64,000 nt of DNA from Paenirhizobium daejeonense (GCF_014280875.1 NZ_JACLAL010000009.1:172621-236620), one strand, 5' to 3'; positions 24,606 through 33,666 are shown, counted from the first letter of the stretch. Translations and numbers: made by a program. Notes: generated by a model from the letters alone, not told the origin.

Positions 24606-25793
24606 TCACTCGACGAATTTGGCGATGCGGAATTTCCGCTTCTCCAGCTCGGGGAAATAGGTGGCCACGTCGAAATAGCTTTCCGGTGCATGAACTCCCG
24701 GCTTTTTCGGCAAGGCAAGGATGAGCTGCGCCGCGATCGACCCATTCATCGAAGTGCAGGCATCGACATAGGGGGCATACATTTCATCGGGCGAAACCGT
24801 GACTTCGACGCGGACGGTGCGTTCGACACCATCTTTGCGGCCACGGCCGATGGCGAAATGGATTTCGTGGCTGTCCTGCGTCGGGATCCTGTCGGCGTGT
24901 TTACGGATGTTGCGTTCGATCACCTTGTTAAGAACGTCGAGCGGCTTGACCTTGATACCGCCAATCTCGACCGGCTCGTCGAAATCGCCGAAACCGGCCT
25001 TGACCAGACCGACCCAGGCCTCGTGCTCGCGATGCGGCAGATGCAGCTTCCAGGAGAATTCGCGGATGCCCTTCTCCCGGATGCCGTCGGCAAGCGGAAC
25101 GGTAAGTTGTTCCGAATGAGGTGAGTGCATGAATTCGCAACGGCCCCATGGCTCCGGCAGGTCGAGGAATTCGCTGCCGCTCATCGGCGCGCATTCCACA
25201 TGCTTGCCGTCATAGAACTGGGTGCTTGGATGGGCGTATTCGGCAAGCACCGTCGAGACGCTGTAAGGGGGCACCAGCACCGGGTTTTCGTCCCCCACCA
25301 GTTCTGCGGCCCAGTAGAGGTTGATCCGGTCGATCTCGTCGAGTTCATCGGCCACGGCCCGGCAAATGACGTTCGACATGCCCGGATCCGCGCCGCAGCC
25401 AATGACGGCGGGCACACCGGCCGCCTTGAAACGCTCATGTTCTGCAAGCTGCTTGACGGTATAGGTGCCAAGGCCGCCAAGGTCCATGTAAGGCACCTTG
25501 AGCGCCAGAGCCGCCTCGAAAATCGTCATCTGGAAACCGAGCAGGGTCGGCACGCAGTTGATGCAGAGATCGGCACCGGCAATCGCCGCATGCAGTGCCT
25601 CGGCATTGGTCACATCGAGATTGACCAGTGTGATGCGCGGATCGCCGAGTTCAGTCGCCAGTGCTTCCATCTTTTCCCGCGATGCGTCGCAAAGACGGAT
25701 AGTATTGATGTCGATGATGGCGCGGTCCGAGAGGAGGTCGCGCACGATGCCCGCGCCCATGAAGCCGGCGCCGCCGAGAAGGGTGATAATCAT
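24606..25793 (-). CDS. Saccharopine-dehydrogenase-like NAD(P)-binding protein
   Basis: A 395-residue protein with an N-terminal Rossmann fold (MIITLLGGAGFMGAGIVRDLL) and the Sacchrp_dh_NADP features DLCINCVPTLLGFQMTIFEAALALKVPYMDLGG and IGCGADPGMSNVICRA. The start at 25793 has GGAAAG upstream. Family members include saccharopine dehydrogenase/reductase and carboxynorspermidine synthase, which act on N-(carboxyalkyl) amines. Here it is the last gene of the minus-strand module with an aldehyde dehydrogenase, two cupins, a glycosyltransferase and a polyamine-type importer, so a secondary-amine or opine-like substrate is plausible but unproven. Confidence 0.8.
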   Translation of the reverse strand: MIITLLGGAGFMGAGIVRDLLSDRAIIDINTIRLCDASREKMEALATELGDPRITLVNLDVTNAEALHAAIAGADLCINCVPTLLGFQMTIFEAALALKVPYMDLGGLGTYTVKQLAEHERFKAAGVPAVIGCGADPGMSNVICRAVADELDEIDRINLYWAAELVGDENPVLVPPYSVSTVLAEYAHPSTQFYDGKHVECAPMSGSEFLDLPEPWGRCEFMHSPHSEQLTVPLADGIREKGIREFSWKLHLPHREHEAWVGLVKAGFGDFDEPVEIGGIKVKPLDVLNKVIERNIRKHADRIPTQDSHEIHFAIGRGRKDGVERTVRVEVTVSPDEMYAPYVDACTSMNGSIAAQLILALPKKPGVHAPESYFDVATYFPELEKRKFRIAKFVE

Positions 25794-25817
25794 TGATCTT
25801 TCCTTTGCATGCATATC

Positions 25818-27332
25818 TCAGACGTGCTTGCGCCCGCCCTCTTCGTAGAACCAGTCGTCCGGATAGGGATACCACCAGCCCTGTACCGCCGGCTTGTGGT
25901 CGATGATGACCATCTTGGCGCGTCGGAAGGTATCGAGGCCGAGCTTCGACAGCTCCCGCCCGAGGCCGGACTTCTTCCAGCCACCAAAAGGCAGGGCGTC
26001 GTTATCGATCAGCGGATTGTTGACCCAGACCATGCCCGCCTCCAGCCGGTCGGCGGCCTCCATGGCTTCCTCCAGCGATGTGGTGAAGATGGAAGCACCG
26101 AGGCCAAATTCGCTATCATTGGCGCGATCGATCGCCTCGTCGAAATCCCTGACCCGCATGACGGCGGCAACGGGACCGAAGCATTCCTCCCGCATGATCG
26201 CCATGTCGGGGGTGCAACCGGTGAGAATGGTCGGTTCATAGAACCAACCGGTCGGCTCGCTCTCGGGAATCTTGCCGCCGATGACAACCCTGGCTCCCTT
26301 GGCCTTAGCGTCTTCCACCAGCCGGATAACCTTGGCCCGCGCCGCTTCGCTCACCAGTGGACCGATCTCGGCGCGGGTGAGACCATTACCGATGCGCAAT
26401 CGCTTCGTCTCGGCGACGAACTTCTCGATGAATTCGTCATGCACGGCATCGACGACGAAGAACCGTTCGGCCGACGTGCAGACCTGCCCGGACATATGAA
26501 AGGCTGCGGTAACGGCACCGGGCGCGGCGACATCGAGCGGCGCGTTCGCGGTGATGATCATCGGGTCGGAACCGCCTGCCTCTATCACGGCCGGCTTCAT
26601 CTGGGCTGCGGCTGCCATGGCCACGGCCTTGCCGGCGGCAACCGATCCCGTGAAAGCGACGGCATGGGTTTTCGGCGATGCGATCAGCGCGCTGGCAAGC
26701 TCGACGCCTCCCGGAAGGCACGCGATCAACCCTTCCGGCAGAGCTTCGAACACGGTCATGAATTCGAGCGTGGAAAGTGTCGTTGCGGGCGCGGGCTTGA
26801 TAATGCAGGCGTTACCCGAGGCAAGCGAAGCCGCAACCGTCCAGCACATCAGCAGGATCGGGAAGTTGAACGGCATGATATGCACGCTGACGCCGAGCGC
26901 CTCGTAACGCGCATGCTGGAACGATCCGGCCTGGGTCGTGCCGGCAACCTTGCCCGCCTCGTCGCGCGCCATCTCGGCGAAATAACGGAAGGCGCTGGCG
27001 CAGTTCGCCACCTCGCCGATCGCCTCGGGGTAGGGCTTGCCCATCTCACGCGACATCAATTCGGCGCAGCGCCGCATGTCGGTTGCCTCGATGCGGTTAG
27101 CAATGCGGTGGAGGATAGTGGCCCGCGTCTTCGCGTCGAGCCGCTTCCAGTCGCGCTGCGCCGCAGTTGCGGCGGCAAGGACGGTTTCCATTTCGGCGGC
27201 CGTAGTATCGGCAAAGCTGCCGACAGTCGCAAGCGTCGCCGGGTCGATCACCGCATGGCGCTCGCCCTCGCCCGGAACATAGACGGGGTGCCGGTAGAAA
27301 ACGGGTTCGGCTGGATTGAACATATCAGTCAT
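25818..27332 (-). CDS. Aldehyde dehydrogenase, copy 2
   Basis: A 504-residue ALDH-fold enzyme. The cofactor loop reads IMPFNFPILLMCW (N of the oxyanion hole present), followed by FTGSVAAGK, the catalytic glutamate in VIEAGGSDPMII and the cysteine in HMSGQVCTSAERF. EECFGPVAAV and PFGGWKKSGLGREL complete the signature. EAGGSDP in place of ELGGKSP puts it nearer the succinate-semialdehyde/NADP-dependent branch. It has a long aromatic C-terminus (WWYPYPDDWFYEEGGRKHV). It lies 24 bases upstream of the saccharopine-dehydrogenase-like gene in the same operon. Confidence 0.88.
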   Translation of the reverse strand: MTDMFNPAEPVFYRHPVYVPGEGERHAVIDPATLATVGSFADTTAAEMETVLAAATAAQRDWKRLDAKTRATILHRIANRIEATDMRRCAELMSREMGKPYPEAIGEVANCASAFRYFAEMARDEAGKVAGTTQAGSFQHARYEALGVSVHIMPFNFPILLMCWTVAASLASGNACIIKPAPATTLSTLEFMTVFEALPEGLIACLPGGVELASALIASPKTHAVAFTGSVAAGKAVAMAAAAQMKPAVIEAGGSDPMIITANAPLDVAAPGAVTAAFHMSGQVCTSAERFFVVDAVHDEFIEKFVAETKRLRIGNGLTRAEIGPLVSEAARAKVIRLVEDAKAKGARVVIGGKIPESEPTGWFYEPTILTGCTPDMAIMREECFGPVAAVMRVRDFDEAIDRANDSEFGLGASIFTTSLEEAMEAADRLEAGMVWVNNPLIDNDALPFGGWKKSGLGRELSKLGLDTFRRAKMVIIDHKPAVQGWWYPYPDDWFYEEGGRKHV

Positions 27333-27364
27333 TTCCTTGGCATTCTGCGGGTCGGAAAGGTTGC

Positions 27365-27426
27365 CCGCCCCTCACCCCCTCGCTCCGCTTACGGGGAGAA
27401 GGTGCCGGCAGGCGGATGAGGGGCGG
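27365..27426. repeat. Short rhizobial-type palindromic repeat
   Basis: CCGCCCCTCA (27365-27374) and TGAGGGGCGG (27417-27426) are perfect inverted ends of a 62-base element, with an inner CTCCGCTTACGGGGAG hairpin. It lies between a cupin stop and aldehyde dehydrogenase 2. The pattern resembles repeats dispersed in rhizobial intergenic regions. Confidence 0.5.
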
Positions 27427-27440
27427 ACGCCAATTCTCGT

Positions 27441-27788
27441 TCAGCGGATCATGTAGACCTTCTTCACCGTCTCATGGACGGTGCATTCGCCCTTCCAGTC
27501 CTTCGGGAAGAAGGCTGCGGTATCGGGCGTGATCTCGATCACCTCGCCGCTCTCATGCACATAGGTGCAGCGTCCTTCGAGAAAGTGGCAGAACTCGTCG
27601 CTCGTGACATGGCAGAACCACTTTCCCGGCGTGCAGATCCACAGCCCGCTCTCGGACTCTCCGTTCGGGCCCTTATAGATGACCTTGCCGGAGGTGTGGC
27701 TCTCGCCTTCGATCATGGTGGGGATCACGCCCCAGTCCTTGAGGTCGGTTTCCTCGAGCGGCTTGCGCATCAGGGGTGTTGCGGTCAT
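27441..27788 (-). CDS. Small cupin (DUF861-like), first of two in tandem
   Basis: A 115-residue single cupin barrel. Motif 1 is CHVTSDEFCHFLEGRCTYVHESGE; motif 2 is ITPDTAAFFPKDWKGECTVHETVKKVYMIR. The SDEFCHFLEG core and the C-terminal tryptophan/glutamate pattern are shared with the neighbour at 27921, so the pair arose by duplication. The sequence SGKVIYKGPNGESESGLWICTPGKW precedes the barrel in both. Function is unknown; DUF861 cupins accompany ureidoglycolate and amine catabolism genes. Confidence 0.78.
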   Translation of the reverse strand: MTATPLMRKPLEETDLKDWGVIPTMIEGESHTSGKVIYKGPNGESESGLWICTPGKWFCHVTSDEFCHFLEGRCTYVHESGEVIEITPDTAAFFPKDWKGECTVHETVKKVYMIR

Positions 27789-27816
27789 GGGGAGTTTCCT
27801 TTCATTTTCTTGTTGA

Positions 27817-27919
27817 GAGCATTTCCAGCAAGAGTGCGAAGCGTTTTTGCGTCCGGGAATGCTTTAAAATAAAGGGATTGGGCGTTTTCACCTTTCCGGG
27901 AAAAGCGGAAACGCTCTAG
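27817..27919. repeat. RIME-like palindromic repeat, copy 2
   Basis: A 103-base element reads from AGAGCATTTCCAGCAAG to GGAAAAGCGGAAACGCTCTAG, with the same end motifs and length as copy 1 at 12627-12731. It fills the gap between the tandem cupins and abuts the stop codon of the second cupin gene, so it is transcribed within the operon. Confidence 0.7.
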
Positions 27920-27920
27920 G

Positions 27921-28283
27921 TCAGACCAGCATGTAGATGTTGCGCATGGTCTCGATCACGGTGCATTCGCCGGTCCAGCCACCGGGGAACATGACGACGG
28001 TGCCCGGCTCCACCTCGATCACCTCGCCGGCATCCGAGCGGTAAACCGCACGGCCGGCAACGAAATGGCAGAACTCGTCACGCGGAATGGAAAGCCGCCA
28101 GCGACCGGGCGTGCAAACCCATATGCCGGATTCCGGCTGGTTATTCGGTCCCTTGAACACAAGCCGGCCGGAAGAATGGGACTGGCCCTCCAGACTGTCC
28201 GGCTGGTCGCCCCAGTCCACGAGATCGGAGAAGGTCGTCGCGTCATAGATATGCGGCGCCGAGGATTGCGTGGTCTCAACCAT
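27921..28283 (-). CDS. Small cupin (DUF861-like), second of two in tandem
   Basis: A 120-residue cupin paralogous to the protein at 27441: SGRLVFKGPNNQPESGIWVCTPGRW, RDEFCHFVAGRAVYRSDAGE, VEPGTVVMFPGGWTGECTVIETMRNIYML. The start at ATG 28283 overlaps the glycosyltransferase stop by 8 bases; a GTG at 28292 is also in frame. It sits 5' of the RIME-like repeat that separates it from its paralogue. Confidence 0.78.
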   Translation of the reverse strand: MVETTQSSAPHIYDATTFSDLVDWGDQPDSLEGQSHSSGRLVFKGPNNQPESGIWVCTPGRWRLSIPRDEFCHFVAGRAVYRSDAGEVIEVEPGTVVMFPGGWTGECTVIETMRNIYMLV

Positions 28284-29568
28284 TATAGGCACCGGTCTTT
28301 ACGAGTTCGTCGAGGATGCCGGCCGCCTTTTGCGGGCCGTTCCTTGCCTGCATGTGGGCGCTGGTTGCCGCAAGCTTCGCCTTCATGGCAGGGCTGTTGA
28401 TGCAGGCATCGAGCTTTTCCGCAAGGTCCGCATCGGTCCAGTCATACCGCGGCATCTTGAAGCCGTGGCCAGTCTCGTCCACGCGCGTCGCATTATCATG
28501 ACCATCCCAGACATAGGGCATGATGATCGCCGGCTTGCCGAAATAGAGGCACTCGGTGAACGAGTTGTTGCCGCCGTGATGGATCACGGCATCGACCTGC
28601 GGAATGACCGAAGGTTGCGGGAACCAGCTGTCGATGATGACATTGCCCGGCAGGTTCTCGTACTGGTCCTTGTAATCGCCGACATTGACGAGCGCCCGGT
28701 AGGGCAACTTGCCGATCGTTTCGATCAGACGCTTCAAGAGGTCCGTATCGCCAGCACCGAGGGAGCCGAAGGAAATGTAGAGGAGCGGCTTGTCGTTGTT
28801 TTCAGCGAATGTCGGAACCTCGTAGGATTTTTCCTTGCGGACGCAACCCTCGAGATACTGGAACTGTTTCGGATCGAGCGGATGCTCGCGCTCGAACTTC
28901 GCCGGCTCGGGATACAGCAGCAGGTTCATGAAGGGCGACGCCTCAAAGAACTGGCCGATCGGATAGGCCTCCTCTCCACTCTCGGCAAGGAAGCCATTGA
29001 AATCGTCGTGGATCGGCTTGATGACATCGTTGAAGTGATCGCGATAGGCCGCATGGCCTTCGAAATCCTTCTCGCCGCAGCCGGAAAGATGGGGCGGGAT
29101 CCTGGGGTCCTCGATCTCGTTTTCCGAGCAGGAGATGATGCGCACCCACGGCGTGCCGAACTGCTTGATCGCCGGGAAGAGGATGACATTGTCGACGCAG
29201 ATGAGATCCGGCTTGATTTTCGCCAGCACGCCCGGCAGGTCCTTCTGCGCCCACTTGGCGCTATCGACGATCGCTGTCCAGCAATCCTTCACGTAGTTAT
29301 CGACCTGATCGTAGGGCGATTTGCGGAAATTCGGGATGTGGCCGTTGATGAAGTCTTCCCAGAACTTCGCCATCTGTTCGGGCGGCATCGGCTCGGAAAG
29401 GTTCACCGGATGCGCCTCGAAACCATATCCCTCATAGACCGAAACGAAACCGGGATCGGAAAGGAAGACGGCCTTGTGGCCCAGTGCCTCGACGGCCTGG
29501 GCAATGCCGACCGAATTCAGCGCCGGGCCGAAAGCCGCCTCCGGAAAGAATGCAATTGTCTTGGACAT
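28276..29568 (-). CDS. GT1-type (MGT-like) glycosyltransferase, copy 1
   Basis: A 430-residue cytoplasmic protein with the two-domain GT-B plan. The N-terminal acceptor domain begins TIAFFPEAAFGPALNSVGIAQAVEALGH. The C-terminal nucleotide-sugar site is SWFPQPSVIPQVDAVIHHGGNNSFTECLYFGKPAIIMPYVWDGHDNATR, where the GT1 H-x-G...E...P...D consensus is recognisable. The ATG at 29568 is preceded by AGGGGA. It is cotranscribed with a polyamine-type importer, which is unusual because catabolic operons rarely carry glycosyltransferases. It has a close paralogue at 34606. The donor and acceptor are unknown. Confidence 0.83.
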   Translation of the reverse strand: MSKTIAFFPEAAFGPALNSVGIAQAVEALGHKAVFLSDPGFVSVYEGYGFEAHPVNLSEPMPPEQMAKFWEDFINGHIPNFRKSPYDQVDNYVKDCWTAIVDSAKWAQKDLPGVLAKIKPDLICVDNVILFPAIKQFGTPWVRIISCSENEIEDPRIPPHLSGCGEKDFEGHAAYRDHFNDVIKPIHDDFNGFLAESGEEAYPIGQFFEASPFMNLLLYPEPAKFEREHPLDPKQFQYLEGCVRKEKSYEVPTFAENNDKPLLYISFGSLGAGDTDLLKRLIETIGKLPYRALVNVGDYKDQYENLPGNVIIDSWFPQPSVIPQVDAVIHHGGNNSFTECLYFGKPAIIMPYVWDGHDNATRVDETGHGFKMPRYDWTDADLAEKLDACINSPAMKAKLAATSAHMQARNGPQKAAGILDELVKTGAYNG

Positions 29569-29587
29569 GGTGTTCCCCTGTTCTCGC

Positions 29588-30631
29588 TTATTGGAAGAGC
29601 CGGCATTTCGCCGGGTCGATGCCGAGGCTGAGTGTTGCGCCGATCTGCCAGGACCCGGCACCGCTCGCGGGCACGCGAACCTGAAGCGGTGTCTCCGCGG
29701 CAGCGGTCTTCACATGCAGCACGCGGTCGAGGCCGTGATAGGCGACATCCGCAATCACGCCGGCGACCGGCAGGTTGCCGGAGGCCTCGACGGCCATGTT
29801 CTCCGGCCGTACCGCAAGCGTCGCTACGCCGGGCCTGGCGTCAGGTATCGCAAGCCGCAGTCCATCCGCCTCGAAGACGCCATCCGAGCCGACCTTGCCC
29901 TCGATGAAATTCATCACGCCGATGAAGTTCGCCACGAAGCGGTCGGCCGGCCGCTCATAAACGTCTTCCGGTGCCCCGACCTGCAGAAGGCGTCCGTCCT
30001 TCAGGATCGCCATGCGGTCGGCCATGACCAGCGCCTCTTCCTGATCGTGGGTCACGATGATGAAGGTGATGCCGGCCTCATGCTGCATGCGCTTCAATTC
30101 GAGCTGCATCTTTTCCCGCAGCTTCTTGTCGAGCGCGCCGAGCGGCTCATCGAGAAGCAGCACCTTGGGACGCTTCACCAATGCGCGGGCCAGCGCCACG
30201 CGCTGCTTCTGGCCGCCGGAAAGCTGTTCCGGCTTGCGCTCGGAAAACTGCGTCAGGTCCGTCATCGCCAGCGTCTCGTCGACGCGCCGGCGGATCTCGG
30301 CCTTGTTCAGACGCTCCATCTCGAGCCCGTAGGAAAGGTTCTGACGCACGGTCATGTGGGGGAAGAGCGCATAGGACTGGAACATCAGGTTGAGCGGCCG
30401 CTTTTCGGGCGGCAGCGGCGAGATGTCCTTGCCGTCGAGCAGGATGCGGCCGGCGTTCGGCGTCTCGAAACCGGCGAGCATGCGCAGGAGCGTGGTCTTG
30501 CCGCAGCCCGAAGGTCCCAGAAGCGCGAAGAATTCGTTCTCACGGATATCGAGCGAAATGCTGTCGACGGCGGTGATCGGCCCGAAGGTCTTGGCGACAC
30601 TCTCGATGCGCAGGATCGGTGAACTGCTCAT
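29588..30631 (-). CDS. Polyamine-type ABC importer ATP-binding protein (PotA/PotG-like)
   Basis: A 347-residue ATPase: Walker A GPSGCGKTT, Q-loop LMFQSYALFPHMT, signature LSGGQKQRVALARAL, Walker B VLLLDEPLGALD, H-loop IIVTHDQEEAL, then a C-terminal TOBE domain (LAVRPENMAV). The start at 30631 overlaps the PotC-type stop by 4 bases. It serves the permeases and binding protein upstream (30628-33452). Confidence 0.92.
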   Translation of the reverse strand: MSSSPILRIESVAKTFGPITAVDSISLDIRENEFFALLGPSGCGKTTLLRMLAGFETPNAGRILLDGKDISPLPPEKRPLNLMFQSYALFPHMTVRQNLSYGLEMERLNKAEIRRRVDETLAMTDLTQFSERKPEQLSGGQKQRVALARALVKRPKVLLLDEPLGALDKKLREKMQLELKRMQHEAGITFIIVTHDQEEALVMADRMAILKDGRLLQVGAPEDVYERPADRFVANFIGVMNFIEGKVGSDGVFEADGLRLAIPDARPGVATLAVRPENMAVEASGNLPVAGVIADVAYHGLDRVLHVKTAAAETPLQVRVPASGAGSWQIGATLSLGIDPAKCRLFQ

Positions 30632-31419
30632 GGGACCTGCTGTTCTCTGTTTAGCCATTGCGAGATCAGGAGCACCGTCGCGCTGACCGCCATGACGATG
30701 GTGGCGAGCGCGTTGACCTCCGGCGTGATGCCGAAACGGATCATCGAATAGATCTGCATGGGGAGGGTGATGGATGAGCGGCCGGCGCCCGCCGTGAAGA
30801 AGGCGATGATGAACTCGTCGACCGAAAGCGTGAAGGCAAGCAACGCACCGGCGACGATCGAAGGCAGGAGGACCGGGAAGGTCACCCGCCAGAAGGTCGT
30901 CCAGCTGGAAGCGCCAAGATCGCGCGATGCCTCGACGATGGAAAAATCGAAATGCTTGAGCCTGGCGCGCACGACCGAGCAGACAAAGGCGAGGTCGAAG
31001 ATCACATGGCTGATGACGATGGTGTGCAGGCCCATCGTCAGGCCAAGCCGGGAGAAGAACGTCAGAAGGGCTACGGCAAGCACGATGTCGGGGATGACCA
31101 TTGGCGCGAAGGCCAGCGCTTCCAGTCCGCTGCTCTTGCGCCGCCGCGTTTCCATGCCTAGCGCCAGCAGGGTGCCGAGTACGGTCGAGACCACAGTGGC
31201 GAAGACGGCGACGACAAGCGTGTTCCAAGCGGCGCGCAGGATATCGGTGTTGGAAAGAAGCGCCCCGTACCAGCGGGTCGAGAAACCCGACCAGGATGTC
31301 GGCAGGCCGCTGTCGTTGAAGGAAAGCAGCACCAGGACTGCAATTGGCAGATAGAGGAAGCCGAACACCAGCAACAGGATGATGCGGCCCGGCAGCTTGC
31401 CGGAAAATGTGGCGTTCAT
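30628..31419 (-). CDS. Polyamine-type ABC importer permease, PotC/PotI-like
   Basis: A 263-residue inner-membrane permease with about six helices: LLLVFGFLYLPIAVLVLLSFNDS, LALAFAPMVIPDIVLAVALL-type segments, and the EAA loop EASRDLGASSWTTFWRVTFPVLLPS. It overlaps both flanking genes by 4 bases, so the transporter genes are tightly coupled. Confidence 0.92.
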   Translation of the reverse strand: MNATFSGKLPGRIILLLVFGFLYLPIAVLVLLSFNDSGLPTSWSGFSTRWYGALLSNTDILRAAWNTLVVAVFATVVSTVLGTLLALGMETRRRKSSGLEALAFAPMVIPDIVLAVALLTFFSRLGLTMGLHTIVISHVIFDLAFVCSVVRARLKHFDFSIVEASRDLGASSWTTFWRVTFPVLLPSIVAGALLAFTLSVDEFIIAFFTAGAGRSSITLPMQIYSMIRFGITPEVNALATIVMAVSATVLLISQWLNREQQVP

Positions 31420-32288
31420 TGCGCCGCCTCCCCTCTCCGCTCGCCCGAAGCGTGGGCGGTGGCGCGCGCCTGAACCAGCAGCAGCACGATCATAGTGGCG
31501 ATCAGGGCCGCACCGAGAGCCGCGCCGAAGGGCCAGTCATTGGCCGTCAGGAACTGGTCGTAAACGAGATTGCCGACCATCTGGAAGCGACCGCCGCCGA
31601 GGAGTGCCGGCGTCACGAAATTGCCGATCGACAGCACGAAAACGAAGACACCGCCGGCCGCAACACCGGGCATGGTCAGGGGCAGTGTCACGCGCAGGAA
31701 GGTTCGCACCGGCCCGGCCCCGAGATCGCGCGAGGCTTCCATCAGCTCCGGGTTCAGCCGCGACAGCGTCGAATAGATCGCGAGGATGACGAAGGGCAGG
31801 TAGTTGTAGACGAGGCCGGTGATGACCGCGGCTTCCGTATAGAGCATCGACAACGGCTCCCCGGTATAACCGAGCGAACGCAGCAGATTGTTGATGAGGC
31901 CCTCGCGGTTGAGCAGCACGATCCAGGCATAAGTGCGGATCAGGTAATTGCTCCAGAAGGGCAGCACCGCAAAGAATAGCAGGATCGGCTGGGTCATGCG
32001 CGGTGCGCGGCTGATCGCATACGCCGCTGGATAGGCAATGAGAATCGCAACGACCGTCGCCGTCAGGGCGATGCGGGCGGAATTGAGAAAGATCTTCGCG
32101 TAGAGCGGATCGACGACGCGGGCGAAATTCTCCAGCGTGAACGTGTACTCCACGCCACCCCAGACGCCGCGTTCGAAGAAGGCGTAACTCAGGACGAGCA
32201 CGCACGGCACCACCATGAAGGCGACGAGCCAGGCGACGCCGGGCGCGGCGAGCAGGTTCGGTCTGGCGGTGTTGAAAGACAAAGGCAT
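31416..32288 (-). CDS. Polyamine-type ABC importer permease, PotB/PotH-like
   Basis: A 290-residue inner-membrane permease. The first helix is LLAAPGVAWLVAFMVVPCVLVLSYAFF, and the EAA loop is EASRDLGAGPVRTFLRVTLPLTMPG. The frame stays open to 32378; the ATG at 32288 is chosen from the family N-terminus, with alternatives at 32321 and 32378, because upstream residues are not conserved in character. A strong hairpin lies just upstream. Confidence 0.88.
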   Translation of the reverse strand: MPLSFNTARPNLLAAPGVAWLVAFMVVPCVLVLSYAFFERGVWGGVEYTFTLENFARVVDPLYAKIFLNSARIALTATVVAILIAYPAAYAISRAPRMTQPILLFFAVLPFWSNYLIRTYAWIVLLNREGLINNLLRSLGYTGEPLSMLYTEAAVITGLVYNYLPFVILAIYSTLSRLNPELMEASRDLGAGPVRTFLRVTLPLTMPGVAAGGVFVFVLSIGNFVTPALLGGGRFQMVGNLVYDQFLTANDWPFGAALGAALIATMIVLLLVQARATAHASGERRGEAAQ

Positions 32289-32347
32289 ACTCCAGCGAAG
32301 CCACGGCAGGCTTCCGCTCATCGATGGTTCATGGATGAATGGTGGGC

Positions 32348-32381
32348 CCCATGGCGGCCGGGGATTGCCCGCCGCCATGGG
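32348..32381 (-). promoter_or_regulatory. Strong hairpin between the binding-protein and permease genes
   Basis: CCCATGGCGGC (32348-32358) and GCCGCCATGGG (32371-32381) make a perfect 11-bp stem with a 12-base loop, starting 12 bases after the binding-protein stop on the minus strand. It probably stabilises the binding-protein message. Confidence 0.6.
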
Positions 32382-32393
32382 AGGATTAGCCGA

Positions 32394-33452
32394 TCAGTTC
32401 GCGGCCTTGATCTCGCTCACGATGCGGGAATAGTCCTTCTGCGCAGAACCGAGGTCGCGCAAGAGCTCGTATTTGACGAGGTCTGCAGGCGCCATGGCCA
32501 TGTTCGGATATTGCTCGACAAGCGCCTTGTCGAGGCTATCCATGGCGGCCTTGTTCGGCACCTTGTAAAGGATGTTCTGGGCGGCCCAGGCGTGGTTCTT
32601 GGCGTCGAGGATGAAGTTGATGAACTTCATCGCCGCGTCCTTGCGCTCGGAGCTTTTCATCACGACGATGGTGTCGATCCAGAGGTCGGAACCTTCCTTC
32701 GGCACAACGAACTTGATCTCCTTGTTCTCACCGATACCGTAGTTGCACCAGCCGTCCCAGGCATGCACCAGCGACGCCTCGCCGGAAACGAGCTTCGAAT
32801 AGAAGGTCGTGTCGTCATAGGCGAGAAGCGTCCTCTTCGCCTCAATCAGGAGGTTCTTCACCTCCTCCAGCTTTGCCGGGTCCTTCTCGTTGACGGAATA
32901 GCCCTTGGCGAGTTCACCCGCCGCCATCAGCCAGCGGTCGGTGGCGAGCATCGTGGTCTTGCCCTTCAAGGCGTCTGTCGGCTGAAGCAGGTTCAGCCAG
33001 CTGTCCGGCGTACCCTGCACGAGGTCGGAACGGTAGCAGAGACCGGTCGTGCCCCAGGTGTAAGGAACGGAGAAGGCGTTGCCAGGATCATAGGCGAGCG
33101 TGGTTGCTTCCGGATAGAGATTGGCAAGGTTCGGCACGGCCGCCTTGTCGATCGGCTCCGCCAGCCCCTGCCCGTTCAGGATTTCCGCGAAAGGCGAGGA
33201 GACGAAGACGACGTCATAGCCCTTGCCGCCGCTCGCCATCAGCTTGCCCATGATCTCTTCATTGGTGGCGTGGTTGACCACCTCGATCTCCAGCCCGGTC
33301 GCAGCCTTGAAGGCATCGGCGATATCCGGGGCCATGTAGCCGTCCCAGTTCGAGATGACGAGATCGGCGGCGGATGCCGCGCCGGCCGCAAGGCTTGCAG
33401 CAAGAAGCACCGCGGCCGCAGAGGTCGCAGTCAGTCCGTTCTTCGCTTTCAC
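32394..33452 (-). CDS. Polyamine-type ABC importer periplasmic binding protein (PotD/PotF-like)
   Basis: A 352-residue periplasmic receptor with a Sec signal peptide ending ASLAAGAASAA. The mature N-terminus DLVISNWDGYMAPDIADAFKAATGLEIEVVNH matches the PotD/PotF fold, and VPYTWGTTGLCYRSDLV and VHAWDGWCNYGIGE are in the usual places for ligand aromatic residues. It is the first gene of the minus-strand operon, so its promoter lies in 33453-33666. The family binds putrescine, spermidine and some other amines or opine-like molecules; the ligand is not determined. Confidence 0.9.
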   Translation of the reverse strand: MKAKNGLTATSAAAVLLAASLAAGAASAADLVISNWDGYMAPDIADAFKAATGLEIEVVNHATNEEIMGKLMASGGKGYDVVFVSSPFAEILNGQGLAEPIDKAAVPNLANLYPEATTLAYDPGNAFSVPYTWGTTGLCYRSDLVQGTPDSWLNLLQPTDALKGKTTMLATDRWLMAAGELAKGYSVNEKDPAKLEEVKNLLIEAKRTLLAYDDTTFYSKLVSGEASLVHAWDGWCNYGIGENKEIKFVVPKEGSDLWIDTIVVMKSSERKDAAMKFINFILDAKNHAWAAQNILYKVPNKAAMDSLDKALVEQYPNMAMAPADLVKYELLRDLGSAQKDYSRIVSEIKAAN

Positions 33453-33532
33453 GGAAGACTCCCTTGTTTCTATTGTTCCAGCCTCTTTGACGGGCGCGCC
33501 GGTTCTCCGGTCTCATTCCCAGTCGAGTGGCA

Positions 33533-33554
33533 GTATTATTTAGAAAAAAAATAC
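33533..33554. promoter_or_regulatory. AT-rich dyad in the divergent promoter, candidate GntR operator
   Basis: GTATTATTT (33533-33541) and AAAAAATAC (33546-33554) are inverted arms matching at 8 of 9 positions around a 4-base spacer. It lies between the divergent importer operon and the GntR gene, the natural place for a shared operator. Confidence 0.5.
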
Positions 33555-33666
33555 GTCAATAGGGGGCGTGCATTTTTGTGTGCGGAAACGAAAACCGGTT
33601 TTGACGGACTTGCTAAACTTCAGCGCAAAGGGCAGCATGCACGGTCATGGAGAGCAATTACCGCCG

